58,062 bases of DNA from DASRCB01 sp035653295 (GCA_035653295.1 DASRCB010000417.1:1-58062); one strand, 5' to 3'. Shown: positions 16,381 through 25,493, numbered from the stretch's first letter. Translations and numbers: made by a program. The notes: generated from the letters alone by a model not told the origin.

Positions 16381-19300
16381 CGCCGTCAGCACGCCCGGCC
16401 GCGAACGACGCCGAAGCACGCCGCCGCATTCGCCATTCCCTCGACGAGAGCCTCGTCGTCGAGGCCTCCGCAGGAACGGGCAAGACCACGGAGCTGGTGA
16501 ATCGCATCGTGCAGGTGCTGGCTGCCGGCCGCGCTCGCGTGGACGAGATCGTCGCCGTCACCTTCACGCACAAAGCCGCCGGCGAACTCAAAATCCGGCT
16601 TCGACAGAAGCTCGATGAAGCGCGCGCCGACGCGCAGACCGATGCCGTGACCAGGAACCGGTTGGAAACCGCACTGGAGGAGCTCGAAGAGGCTGCCATC
16701 GGCACCATCCATGGCTTCTGTGCCCAGATCCTTCGCTCCCGTCCCGTCGAAGCCCACATCGACCCCGCCTTTGAAGAGCTGACCGAAGGCGAGGCCGCGC
16801 GCATCTTCGATCGCGCCTTCAACGCATGGTTCCAGCGCCAGCTCGATCGTGATTCACCCGGCCTGAAGCGCGCCCTTGCCCGCCTGGCGTGGCGCGAAGA
16901 CTGGGAGAGTGGACCCGCCGTCGAGCAGCTCAAAATGGCTGGCCGCAAGCTCGCCGAATGGCGCGACTTCACCGCCCAGTGGCAGCCCGAACCGTACAAC
17001 CGCGACGCCGCGGTGGACGCGCTCGTCAATGACGCGCGGACCCTCTGGGAGGTGGCGTCCACTTGCCGCCGTATGACCGACCAGCTTGTCAAATCTCTGC
17101 TCCCGATTCGCGATCGAATCGAGTGGATCGACCGCGGCGGCATTACCGACCATGACACCCTCGAGGCCGCTCTCCTGAAGCTCGGGCGGGACCTGAAACC
17201 GGGCAACTTCCGCAAGGGCAGCGGGTTCTTCTCCGACCAGTTCTCCCGCGAAGACGTCGTTGCTGGTTACGAAACGTTTCAGGAGCGCCTGAAAGCTTTT
17301 CGCATTGACAGCGGCGTACTCCTTGCCTGCCAGCTGCAGCAGGAGATGCGGTCGCTCCTCGACGCCTACGACGACCTCAAGCGCCGCGCCGGTCGCCTCG
17401 ACTTTGTCGATCTCCTGCTGCTAACGCGCAATCTCCTGAAGAACGACGAGACTGTCCGCACCTGTCTCCAGCGGCGCTACACGCACATTTTCGTCGACGA
17501 GTTTCAGGACACCGACCCGTTGCAGGCCGAGATTCTCCTGCTGCTCTCCGCCGCGGATCCCCGCCAGACGGACTGGATGCAGGCCGTTCCCGCGCCAGGC
17601 AAACTGTTTCTGGTCGGCGATCCTAAACAATCCATCTACAAGTTCCGGCGCGCGGATGTCAGCCTGTACCAACAGCTGTCGGACCGGCTGGAAGGACATG
17701 GAGCCGGCCGCGTGTATCTCACGCGCAGCTACCGGTCCGTGCCCGCCATCCGGCAATTCGTAAACGCCGCGTTTGAAACGGAAATGCTCGGCGACGCGGA
17801 AACCGCGCAGGCGCGGTACTCGCCCCTCGAGGAGGATGGCGACCCGATTCCCGGACAGCCGGCCATTATCGCTCTCCCCGCTCCGAAGCCGTACGGCTCG
17901 CGAGATGTGACCAAAACCGCTATCGATGCCTGCCTGCCTGCAACCGTCGCCGCCTTCGTTCACTGGTTGCTGCGCGAAAGCGGCTGGCAGGTGCGCGAAG
18001 GCGGCGCACTGGTCCCCGTTCGTGAGCGGCATGTCTGCATCCTGTTTCGCCGCTTCATCAACTTCCGCACCGACCTCACGCGCGATTACGTCCGCGCGCT
18101 TGAGGCCCGCGGAATCCCGCACCTTCTGGTAGGGTCGAAGTCGTTCCACGATCAAGAAGAGGTGGACACCGTCCGCACCGCGCTGAACGCCATCGAGTGG
18201 CCCGAGGACGAGCTTTCCATCTACGCCACGCTCCGCGGCTCTCTGTTCGCCATTCCCGATGGCGTTTTGCTTCGGTTCCGCCATCAGTACAAGAAGCTCC
18301 ATCCTTACCGCCGCTATCCGGAAGAGGCTGCGGCCCATTTTGCGCCCGTGCTGGAGGCTTTGCAGGTGCTCGCCGAGCTGCATCGCTGGCGTAACATCCG
18401 CCCCGTCGCCGATACCGTCAACGGCCTTCTCGTCAGCGCCCGGGCGCACGCCGCCTTCGCGGTGCGGCCCGGCGGGCAGCAGGTGCTGGCCAATGTTCAT
18501 CGCATCTGCGACCTGGCTCGCCAGTACGAACTATCGGGCGGGTTCTCGTTCCGCGGATTCGTCGAACAGATGAACGAGCAGGCGGAGAAGACTGAAGCGC
18601 CCGAGGCCCCCGTGCTGGAGGAAGCCGACGACGGCGTGCGCCTCATGACCGTGCACACCGCCAAAGGTCTGGAGTTTCCCGTCGTCATCCTCGCCGATTT
18701 GACCGCCAATCTCTGCGCTCAGGAGCCGGATCGCTATATCGACTCCGAAAAAAACCTCTGCGCCACCAGGCTGCTTCGCTGTGCTCCCCGCGAACTGATC
18801 GAGCACGAAGCGTTCGAACACGCGCGTGAGCAGGCCGAAGGCGTACGCGTGTGCTACGTGGCCGCGACCCGCGCTCGCGACCTCCTCGTGGTTCCCGCCG
18901 TTGGCGATCATCCGTTCTCCGGCTGGCTCGGACCGCTGAACAAGGCGCTCCACCCACCTGCCAGGGCCTGCCGTGCCGGGCAGCCATACCCGAACTTCAA
19001 AGGCGATCGCACCGTTCTTGAAAGGCCGTGGCCTGATTCCAGAGAGTCGTCCGTCCGCCCGGGGCTGCATAAGCCCCAGTGCGGTACCCACGACGTGCTT
19101 TGGTTCGATCCCGCCGTTCTCGATCTGAACGTGCCGGACAAGTTCGGGCTGCCGCAAATCGATTTGCTCAAGGCCGAAGGTGCGGCGGATAAGAGCCTGC
19201 TGGATTATCGGAAATGGAGAGATGATCGCGGCGAGGTGCTCGCGCGAGCGTCGGCGGAAACCGTCCGGATCTTCCGCGTCACGGAGTTGTCCGGCGATCC

Positions 19301-19769
19301 GCCTCCCGCGGCGGTTGTCATCGAGCGCGCCCGCGAGGACGGCGCCCGTTCCGCCGGCCGGCGCTTCGGCACACTGCTCCACGCCATCCTGCGCGATGCG
19401 CCCTGGACTGCCTCGGCCGCGGAACTGGAACGCCTCGCCGCGCTGCACGCGGTTGTCTGCGCCGCCACCAGCGAGGAGGAGAGCGATGCCGCGCGAGCCG
19501 CGGCCCTCGCACTGCGGCATCCGCTGCTCGCGCGGGCCGCGGCTTCAGAGCAATCGCATCGCGAGCTGCCCATTACGTTCCAGCTGTCCGACAGCCGCGT
19601 CCTGGACGGCGTCATCGATCTCGCATGGCTCGAGAACGGCCGGTGGCACGTCGTCGACTACAAGACAGAAGATCAGGTCGCCCGCTACGAAAAACAACTC
19701 CGCTGGTACATCCACGCCCTCGCAACCCTGACCGGGCTGCCGGCCGAAGGTACGCTCCTCCAGGTCTGA
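16377..19769 (+). CDS. addA: AddA/RecB-like UvrD-type helicase-nuclease
   Basis: The 1130-residue protein is a superfamily 1A helicase with all expected motifs: Walker A ASAGTGKT (30-37), motif Ia VTFTHKAAGELKIR, Walker B VDEFQDTDPLQ, motif III LVGDPKQSIYKFRRAD, motif IV LTRSYRS, motif V MTVHTAKGLEFPVV and motif VI CYVAATRARDLL. The C-terminus is a RecB-family nuclease with GTLLHAILRDAP, DGVIDLAW and VVDYKTED. It should unwind and resect DNA ends together with the AddB-like partner, preparing 3' tails for RecA, whose gene lies at the far end of this window. The ATG overlaps the addB stop by four bases. It is the last gene of the operon. Confidence 0.94.
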   Translation: MTPSARPAANDAEARRRIRHSLDESLVVEASAGTGKTTELVNRIVQVLAAGRARVDEIVAVTFTHKAAGELKIRLRQKLDEARADAQTDAVTRNRLETALEELEEAAIGTIHGFCAQILRSRPVEAHIDPAFEELTEGEAARIFDRAFNAWFQRQLDRDSPGLKRALARLAWREDWESGPAVEQLKMAGRKLAEWRDFTAQWQPEPYNRDAAVDALVNDARTLWEVASTCRRMTDQLVKSLLPIRDRIEWIDRGGITDHDTLEAALLKLGRDLKPGNFRKGSGFFSDQFSREDVVAGYETFQERLKAFRIDSGVLLACQLQQEMRSLLDAYDDLKRRAGRLDFVDLLLLTRNLLKNDETVRTCLQRRYTHIFVDEFQDTDPLQAEILLLLSAADPRQTDWMQAVPAPGKLFLVGDPKQSIYKFRRADVSLYQQLSDRLEGHGAGRVYLTRSYRSVPAIRQFVNAAFETEMLGDAETAQARYSPLEEDGDPIPGQPAIIALPAPKPYGSRDVTKTAIDACLPATVAAFVHWLLRESGWQVREGGALVPVRERHVCILFRRFINFRTDLTRDYVRALEARGIPHLLVGSKSFHDQEEVDTVRTALNAIEWPEDELSIYATLRGSLFAIPDGVLLRFRHQYKKLHPYRRYPEEAAAHFAPVLEALQVLAELHRWRNIRPVADTVNGLLVSARAHAAFAVRPGGQQVLANVHRICDLARQYELSGGFSFRGFVEQMNEQAEKTEAPEAPVLEEADDGVRLMTVHTAKGLEFPVVILADLTANLCAQEPDRYIDSEKNLCATRLLRCAPRELIEHEAFEHAREQAEGVRVCYVAATRARDLLVVPAVGDHPFSGWLGPLNKALHPPARACRAGQPYPNFKGDRTVLERPWPDSRESSVRPGLHKPQCGTHDVLWFDPAVLDLNVPDKFGLPQIDLLKAEGAADKSLLDYRKWRDDRGEVLARASAETVRIFRVTELSGDPPPAAVVIERAREDGARSAGRRFGTLLHAILRDAPWTASAAELERLAALHAVVCAATSEEESDAARAAALALRHPLLARAAASEQSHRELPITFQLSDSRVLDGVIDLAWLENGRWHVVDYKTEDQVARYEKQLRWYIHALATLTGLPAEGTLLQV

Positions 19770-19918
19770 GCTTGCTTTAAGCGGCAAACCCTGGGCTTGG
19801 ACCCGGCGCTATCCCCTGTTGTGGCCCACGGCCGTGCGGCATTCACAAGCCCATTCAAAATGATCAACTCCAACCCCACCCTTCACTTACGCCTGAAATC
19901 TCTCACCCTGAAGTTCGT

Positions 19919-19952
19919 TTTCGCCCCCTCGCATGATAAACGTTGGGCGAAA
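19919..19952 (+). promoter_or_regulatory. Inverted repeat upstream of the STGPRT-family gene
   Basis: TTTCGCCC (19919-19926) pairs with GGGCGAAA (19945-19952) across 18 bases. The right arm runs into the AGGAGAG ribosome binding site (19952-19957), so a folded leader could limit translation. The rest of 19770-19966 holds no gene that I can support. Confidence 0.4.
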
Positions 19953-19966
19953 GGAGAGCTTCATCC

Positions 19967-20587
19967 ATGAGCTCCTCAGCACAGATTGTCGCGAACCAAA
20001 AGAACGCGACCTCCTCAACCGGCCCGCGTACCGACGCCGGCAAAGCAACCTTCAGCCAGAACGCCGTCAACCACGGTCTCACCGGCGGCTTCCGCGTCCT
20101 CCCTCATGAAAACCAGGCCGACTTCGATGCCTGCCTCGCTCGCTATCGCGAGGAGTTCCAGCCGACAACCGAACATGAGCGCTTCCTGGTCGAGCTGATG
20201 ACCCAGTCTCGCTGGGAGCTCCAGCGCACCAATCGCCTCATCGCCGCTGTCCTCGAGCGCCTGGCCAGCGCTCCGGATTCTGGCGCGGCCTCTCCGGACG
20301 CCGCCATCGCCGCCGCGCTCATCGGCCGCACCGCCGATGCCTTCACCACGCTCAAGCGCTACGCCGCGGCCGCCGAGCGGACTTATCTCCGTTGCTCCCG
20401 CGAACTTACCCAGAACGCCGCCCGCCGCGCCAAGCTGGCCGCCGTCGTCGCCGAAGCCAAACTGTGGGCCGGTTTCACCCCCGAACCAAACGAACCCAAA
20501 CCGCCAGTTGCGGAGCCGAAGAAATCGCGCAAACCAGCCCCCGGCGTCCCCTTCACCGACGACGATCCCCTCTCCTGGCGCCTGTAA
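19967..20587 (+). CDS. Hypothetical protein of the NxxNAxxSTGPRT family
   Basis: The 206-residue protein opens with IVANQKNATSSTGPRTDAGK and then NAVNHGLTGGFRVL. This N-terminal signature occurs in large paralogous families in acidobacteria and planctomycetes, by my recollection. The middle is helical and charged (FLVELMTQSRWELQRTNRLI, LKRYAAAAERTYLRCSREL), and the C-terminus is Pro/Lys-rich. There is no signal peptide. GGAGAG precedes the ATG at 19967; the frame could open at 19943 without a ribosome binding site. The function is unknown. The basic, Gly-rich STGPRT segment may bind nucleic acid, but that is a guess. Confidence 0.8.
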   Translation: MSSSAQIVANQKNATSSTGPRTDAGKATFSQNAVNHGLTGGFRVLPHENQADFDACLARYREEFQPTTEHERFLVELMTQSRWELQRTNRLIAAVLERLASAPDSGAASPDAAIAAALIGRTADAFTTLKRYAAAAERTYLRCSRELTQNAARRAKLAAVVAEAKLWAGFTPEPNEPKPPVAEPKKSRKPAPGVPFTDDDPLSWRL

Positions 20588-20724
20588 TAGCGCATCGGCA
20601 TCGCCTCCTCCAACGAAGCCTGGCAGAATAGTTCTTCCACGCCGGCATCATTGAGGAATCGTCGGCTGATCAGGCCGCGCAGCAGTTTCTCGAACGCGCT
20701 CTGTCCCGTCAATGCAGGGTCCAT
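20383..20724 (-). other. Doubtful reading frame, antisense to the 3' end of the STGPRT gene
   Basis: A 113-codon frame starts at an ATG (20724) preceded by GGAGG at a workable distance. Its first 50 residues (MDPALTGQSAFEKLLRGLIS, then RRFLNDAGVEELFCQASLEE) look like a helical protein. The remainder runs antisense through the STGPRT gene and is low-complexity. It may be the surviving 5' end of a gene truncated when the neighbour arrived, or chance. Nothing else was seen in 20588-20861. Confidence 0.25.
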
Positions 20725-20861
20725 GTCCTTTACGCCTCCGTGCAATGCCCGCCTGCAATCCAGCGCACAAATAACGCGAATCTCAGCGCGCCGCGTCAAT
20801 CCGATCGCAATCCGTCTTCGTACTCCCGGTATGCCGATCAATGGATCGGCTGAGGAGGGAC

Positions 20862-21554
20862 ATGCGAACAACCCTGCTTTTCGCGTGCTTTACGCTGTTC
20901 TCGACGGCAATTGCCTCCGCCAGCACCTGCATTCCCGGTGGAACGCTCAGTTCCTATATCGCTCTGGGAAGCACTGGCTGTACGGTCGGCAACACTCTGT
21001 TTAACGATTTCGAAACCCTGGCGATTCCGTTCGGCGCAACGCAGATCGACCCGGCAACCGTCACCATCACTCCGATCGCCGGATCGTTCGATCAAACGCT
21101 CCAGTTCAATATCGGCGCGTTTGTCAATAACGGCAACTTTTCGGATGTAGACATTGGCTTTCACGCCACCGCGGCGCCGAATCTGCTCGCCGGCTCGCAG
21201 GTGCAACTGATCGCGCCCAGTTTTACCGGCGATGGCTCCGTCACGGCGATTCACGATGCGTGCCCGAACGGCAGCTTCGACCCCGGCCTTACGTGTTCCA
21301 CCTCGGACGTGAATGCGATCGTGACCGACACCAGCGCCCTCACCGACCTGCTGGAAGGAACGGCATTCGCTCCGGCCAAGACCGCTGCTTTCTTCACCGA
21401 CATCGGTCTGGACCCGGGCCTCTCCGGCACAGCGTCGGTCCGCGCCGTTTCCGTCACCGTGAACAGCATCCCGGAGCCCGCCGAACTCGGCTTCCTGTCC
21501 GGCGCGGGGGCGGCTCTGGTTCTGCTCTCGCGCCTGCGCCGCGGGCGCAACTAA
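20862..21554 (+). CDS. PEP-CTERM sorting-domain secreted protein
   Basis: The 230-residue product has a signal peptide (MRTTLLFACFTLFSTAIASAS) and a C-terminal PEP-CTERM anchor: the IPEPAE motif, the hydrophobic segment LGFLSGAGAALVLLS and the basic tail RLRRGRN. The mature part is Thr/Gly/Asp-rich and probably beta-stranded, with few recognisable motifs (TVTITPIAGSFDQTLQFNIGA). Proteins of this type are processed by exosortase and placed at the cell surface or in the matrix. GAGGAGG precedes the ATG at 20862. It is followed 28 bases later by the DUF4331 gene and probably shares its transcript. Confidence 0.9.
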   Translation: MRTTLLFACFTLFSTAIASASTCIPGGTLSSYIALGSTGCTVGNTLFNDFETLAIPFGATQIDPATVTITPIAGSFDQTLQFNIGAFVNNGNFSDVDIGFHATAAPNLLAGSQVQLIAPSFTGDGSVTAIHDACPNGSFDPGLTCSTSDVNAIVTDTSALTDLLEGTAFAPAKTAAFFTDIGLDPGLSGTASVRAVSVTVNSIPEPAELGFLSGAGAALVLLSRLRRGRN

Positions 21555-21582
21555 AAATATCAAGACTTTCAGGGGGAGAACT

Positions 21583-23154
21583 GTGCTTTTTACCAAAAAG
21601 ACTGCCGTTGCCGGCGTAATTCTCTCGGTGTCCCTCGCGGCGCCGGGCAACCTCTTTGCCGCTAATCACCGCGAGGCGCCCATCACTGCGCTCGACCACA
21701 AGGCCGATATCACCGACGTGTTCGCATTCCGCAGCTACGACCCGGCGGACTCCACGCCCCACGTCACCATGATCCTGTGCGTCGATCCGCTGCTGGAGCC
21801 CGCCAACGGGCCGAACTGGTTCCCGTTCGATCCCGACATTCTTTACACCATCAATATCGATAACGACGAGGACGCGCTGCCGGAAGTCTCCTTCCAGTTC
21901 CGTTTCACTACGCAGCAGACGCTGCCCGGCGTTTTTCAGGTCTATGTCGGCGCGGGCTCCGGCATTAACGCACCCACAAACGCTCCCAAAGACAGTCAGG
22001 GCCACAGCACTGTCGGCAAGCCCGTCATCCCGCCGCAGATCACGTCCTTCTCCTCGCCCGGTCTGGGACAGCGCCAGACCTACACGGTCACCATGGTCAC
22101 CAACGGCGTTTCGAAGCAGATCGGCCAGGGCCAGACCTTCTTTGCAGTCCCGGCCAACCCCGGTCCGCGAACGATGAACTATAACGATCTGTTCAACGCC
22201 GGGATCTACACCGTCGGCGACACCCCAGGGGTCCGTGTCTTCGCCGGCACTGTCGATGACCCGTTCTGGATCGATCTCGGCGGCGCATTCGACAGCCTGA
22301 ACCTGCGCGCCATGGTTGGAGGCGGCGTCCTCACGCCAACGCAGGATGCCAGCCCCACCAACTTCGCGCCGGACTTCGTTTCCGGTTATGCGGTCAACGC
22401 CATCGCCATCGATGTTCCTGTGACCATGCTCACCAGCACCGGGAATATCGAACCGGCAACGTCGACGAACGCCACGATCGGCGTGTGGGCCACGACCTCC
22501 CGGCCTCGCCTGACGGTGCGTCGCTCGCCACTGCCCGCCGAAAGCTCGGGCGCATGGCAACAGGTGCAGCGCATGGGGAATCCGCTGATCAACGAGCTGA
22601 TCATCGGCACCGGCTCGAAAGATCGATTCAGTATGGATCAGCCGGCGAACGACAGCCAGTTCGCGTCGTTCTTCCTCGACCCGCTGCTGGCGCGGGTGCT
22701 GAATGCGGCCACCGGCGGCGCGGTGAAGGTTCCCGATCCTCCGCGCACTGATCTGCTGCCGCTGGTCACCTTCGCTCCGCCAATTGCCGCGCCCGGCACT
22801 ACCTCCGGCCCGGTCGCCGACATGCTGCGGCTCAATACGGGCGTACCGCCAACGCCGGTCGCCAGTGCCAGCCGCCTCGGCCTCCTTGGCGGGGATCCCG
22901 CCGGATATCCGAACGGCCGCCGGCTCTACGACGACGTCACCGATATCTCTCTGCGTGCTGTCGCCGGCGTCTTCAATCCCAGCTTCAATGTCGCACCAAA
23001 CAATCGCCTCGGCGATGGCGTAAACGTCAATGACGTGCCCTACCGCACCACCTTCCCGTATCTCGCCAACGCCCCGAGCGGCCGCGACCGCCGCCATCTC
23101 GATCCGGGCGAGCCGGGTTGCACCATGGGCGCCGGGAACCCATGTCCACAGTAA
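21583..23154 (+). CDS. DUF4331 domain secreted protein
   Basis: The 523-residue protein matches DUF4331. Diagnostic phrases are NHREAPITALDHKADITDVFAF, YDPADSTPHVTMILCVDPLLEP, ILYTINIDNDEDALPEVSFQF, FAGTVDDPFWIDLGGAF and a C-terminal GRRLYDDVTDISLRAVAGVF. A signal peptide precedes the domain (FTKKTAVAGVILSVSLAAPG). The start is GTG at 21583 behind GGGGGAG. The biochemical role of DUF4331 is not known to me; members are exported and often lie near TPR genes. The downstream TPR gene overlaps its 3' end by 13 bases, which supports one operon. Confidence 0.9.
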   Translation: MLFTKKTAVAGVILSVSLAAPGNLFAANHREAPITALDHKADITDVFAFRSYDPADSTPHVTMILCVDPLLEPANGPNWFPFDPDILYTINIDNDEDALPEVSFQFRFTTQQTLPGVFQVYVGAGSGINAPTNAPKDSQGHSTVGKPVIPPQITSFSSPGLGQRQTYTVTMVTNGVSKQIGQGQTFFAVPANPGPRTMNYNDLFNAGIYTVGDTPGVRVFAGTVDDPFWIDLGGAFDSLNLRAMVGGGVLTPTQDASPTNFAPDFVSGYAVNAIAIDVPVTMLTSTGNIEPATSTNATIGVWATTSRPRLTVRRSPLPAESSGAWQQVQRMGNPLINELIIGTGSKDRFSMDQPANDSQFASFFLDPLLARVLNAATGGAVKVPDPPRTDLLPLVTFAPPIAAPGTTSGPVADMLRLNTGVPPTPVASASRLGLLGGDPAGYPNGRRLYDDVTDISLRAVAGVFNPSFNVAPNNRLGDGVNVNDVPYRTTFPYLANAPSGRDRRHLDPGEPGCTMGAGNPCPQ

Positions 23155-23738
23155 GGATATTGCTCGGCGTCGCCGCTGTCGGCCTCGTGCTGCGCGCGGC
23201 GACGCCGGCCGGCGATGACTACGAGACTGGCAAAGCTCGCGCGCGCACGCTGCTTTCACAACACCGGTATCGTGAAGCCGTGCAGCTGGCGCGCGAGTTG
23301 AACCACAGAATGCCCGACGACCTCGCCGTCTATGGGCTGATCGTCGATGCCGACATCGGCCTCGGCGATCTGGCCGACGCCGAGAAGCAGGCGCAGTGGA
23401 TGATCGATCTGGGCATGCGCCAACCCAATGTCGGTGGCCTGGTTCGAGTTGCGCGGCTGCGAATGCTGTTCAACGATCCCGAAGGCGCGCTTCAGATGCT
23501 CGGCGACGCGCTCGCGCGTACGCCGGCAACAGAGGCGGAAACCCACGCAACGCTGCTCGCCTTCGGCGCCTGGCTGGAACTGCTGGAGGGCAACTCGGAG
23601 GCTGCCCTTCAGGCAACCGGCTCTGCCTTGCGGGCCAGTGCGCATAACCCGTGCGCGCTCGCCGTCGCCGCGCGCGCCAGGGTGGCACGGGAGAAATCAA
23701 TCAGAGCCGAGGACTGTCCGTGCGATCTGTCCTTTTGA
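23142..23738 (+). CDS. Secreted TPR-like protein (first of two)
   Basis: The 198-residue protein has a signal peptide (MSTVRILLGVAAVGLVLRAATPA) and then helical pairs with TPR-like spacing (ARTLLSQHRYREAVQLAREL, DADIGLGDLADAEKQAQWMI, ARLRMLFNDPEGALQMLGDA, AWLELLEGNSEAALQATGSA). The C-terminus has a Cys pair (EDCPCDLSF). The ATG at 23142 overlaps the end of the DUF4331 gene and has GGGAA upstream. It probably works in the periplasm or cell surface as an adaptor for the DUF4331 protein or its partners; this is inference from linkage. Confidence 0.8.
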   Translation: MSTVRILLGVAAVGLVLRAATPAGDDYETGKARARTLLSQHRYREAVQLARELNHRMPDDLAVYGLIVDADIGLGDLADAEKQAQWMIDLGMRQPNVGGLVRVARLRMLFNDPEGALQMLGDALARTPATEAETHATLLAFGAWLELLEGNSEAALQATGSALRASAHNPCALAVAARARVAREKSIRAEDCPCDLSF

Positions 23739-24904
23739 GTCTCCTCCTCGGAGCGGCGGTGCTCCACGCGGGCGCCGTCGATAACCAGACCGTCGGCGCT
23801 TACCTGCAGAAGATGCGGGAAACCGCCGACGGCATCTGGCTCGACAAAGCCTCGAAGCTGGTCGAGCAAATGCTCCGCGAGGATCCCGCCAGCTACGAGG
23901 CCCGAAAACGGCGCATCGAAATCGAGCTGTTCCGCCACGAGTTCACCAGCGTAATTCAGCATTCCCGCGAGCTGACCGCCGTGCGCCCCGGCGACCCCGA
24001 CAACTGGGGCACCCTCGGGGACGCCTTCATGGAGCGAGGTGGCTACGACGACGCCGCCGACGCGTACCAGGAAATGGTCTCCCTCCGGCACAGCCTCGCC
24101 AGCTATAACCGCGTCGCGTTCTATCGATTCGTGACGGGCGATGCCGAGGGCGCCATCGAGATCATGGAGAAAGCCGTCGACATGGGCGGCCTCGCCGGCG
24201 AACATGTCGCCTGGTGCCTTACCGACCTGGGCCACATGTACTTCAAGACCGGCAACGTGGCGAAGGCCGAAGAAAGCTACCGGCGCGCGCTGCTGATGTT
24301 CCCGAATTACCACCGCGCGCTGGCCGGACTCGCAAACGCACTGGCGGCAACGGGCCGGCTTCACGAAGCGATCGCCTCGCTGGAGCACGCCCAGGCCATC
24401 GTCCCGCTTCCCGAATACGCGTCCATGCTCGAGGCGCTCTATTCCTCGGCCGGCCGCACCGCCGCCGCCGCGCACCAGCGTGAGCTGCTCGGGCTTATCG
24501 ATGCCCTCGGCCGGGCTCGCGGCGAGAAGGCCAACCGCGCCCTGGCCTTCGCCTTTGCCGACCAGAATCGAAACCTGACACGGGCCCTGGAGCTGGCAAC
24601 AGCGGAGCTGGACTACCGCCGCGATGTCTATACCTACGATGCGCTGGCGTGGGCTTTATACCGCAACGGCCGGTACGTCGAAGCCGAGGAGAACATGCTC
24701 CGGGCCCTCGCGCAGAACACGCCCGAACCCGCTTTCGCCTTTCACGCCGGCATGATCGCGTCAGCCCTGGGGCGAACCGATGAAGCCTCGCGGCATTTCC
24801 GCCGCGCAGCCACGCTCAATCCTGATTTCGACGTCCGCTTTGCCGCCGAGCTCCGAGCGGCGCTTCGGCCCCCCGCTGGTCAGACCGCCGCCGTCGTCCG
24901 CTAA
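23720..24904 (+). CDS. Secreted TPR-repeat protein (second of two)
   Basis: The 394-residue product has a signal peptide (MRSVLLSLLLGAAVLHAGA) and at least six TPR units, for example DNWGTLGDAFMERGGYDDAA, LTDLGHMYFKTGNVAKAEES, HRALAGLANALAATGRLHEA, DALAWALYRNGRYVEAEENM and HAGMIASALGRTDEASRHFR. I chose GTG at 23720, preceded by GAGGA, because the signal peptide begins there; the frame is open further upstream to 23651 with only basic residues. It overlaps the first TPR gene by 19 bases and its stop overlaps the convergent PEP-CTERM gene by four. Role inferred: scaffold in the same exported assembly. Confidence 0.85.
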   Translation: MRSVLLSLLLGAAVLHAGAVDNQTVGAYLQKMRETADGIWLDKASKLVEQMLREDPASYEARKRRIEIELFRHEFTSVIQHSRELTAVRPGDPDNWGTLGDAFMERGGYDDAADAYQEMVSLRHSLASYNRVAFYRFVTGDAEGAIEIMEKAVDMGGLAGEHVAWCLTDLGHMYFKTGNVAKAEESYRRALLMFPNYHRALAGLANALAATGRLHEAIASLEHAQAIVPLPEYASMLEALYSSAGRTAAAAHQRELLGLIDALGRARGEKANRALAFAFADQNRNLTRALELATAELDYRRDVYTYDALAWALYRNGRYVEAEENMLRALAQNTPEPAFAFHAGMIASALGRTDEASRHFRRAATLNPDFDVRFAAELRAALRPPAGQTAAVVR

Positions 24905-25449
24905 ATCGGACGCCGTCGCCTGGCAGCCAGCGCGAGAGCGATGCCCGAACCCAGCAGCACCCACGAAGCCGGCTCCGGCGCGAACGTGATCAGGGCTGTT
25001 ATCGGACTTGTGCCCCAGCTGCCTCCGCTGGATCCGACGTCGTTCAGGTCGATGGTGATATCCTGTCCCGGCGTAACGCCGGGGCTCGGGTTGAAGAAAC
25101 CGATATCCCACTGAACGAGCGGCGCGCTCAGAACCGAAGACGCGGCAAAACTTGTCAGCGGCGAAGCCGTCGCTTCACAGCCCAGGTAAAGTTTGGGCGC
25201 CTGGCAGGTGAACGTCTCATCGCCCGGCAGCACGGTATCGAAATCGATACCCGCCCAGGTCAGGCCGGTGTCGTTGATGTAGCTGAACACGCCTCCGCCG
25301 TTCACGGGAATGATCTCGAACGTCGCATTCACGACGGGCGTCGGGGGCGGGGCATCGGGCGTAATAATGATGCGTGGATCGATAACGGCCGCCTGCACGG
25401 CCATGGCGCACGCGAACAGCGCGGCTGCCAGGTAAGCTTGATTCCGCAC
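24901..25449 (-). CDS. PEP-CTERM sorting-domain secreted protein (second)
   Basis: The 182-residue protein starts at GTG (25449) behind GGAGGA, with a signal peptide (RNQAYLAAALFACAMAVQAA). Its C-terminus is a PEP-CTERM anchor: PEPASW, the hydrophobic VLLGSGIALALAA and RRRRP. The mature part contains IDPRIIITPDAPPPTPVVNATFEI-like beta segments and a Cys pair in FTCQAPKLYLGC. It is convergent with the TPR gene. Frames extending upstream to 25635 lack a ribosome binding site and are rejected. It is presumably cell-surface, like the PEP-CTERM protein 4 kb upstream. Confidence 0.9.
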   Translation of the reverse strand: MRNQAYLAAALFACAMAVQAAVIDPRIIITPDAPPPTPVVNATFEIIPVNGGGVFSYINDTGLTWAGIDFDTVLPGDETFTCQAPKLYLGCEATASPLTSFAASSVLSAPLVQWDIGFFNPSPGVTPGQDITIDLNDVGSSGGSWGTSPITALITFAPEPASWVLLGSGIALALAARRRRPI

Positions 25450-25493
25450 GTTCCTCCTCCACTCGGGCAACTTCGTCAGGATAGCACCAGCGG

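Noticed and set aside
21454..23259. An open frame of 601 codons antisense to the DUF4331 gene
   Set aside because: Composition is Arg/Gly/Val-rich with no motif, and the opposite strand encodes a clear DUF4331 protein with a good start.
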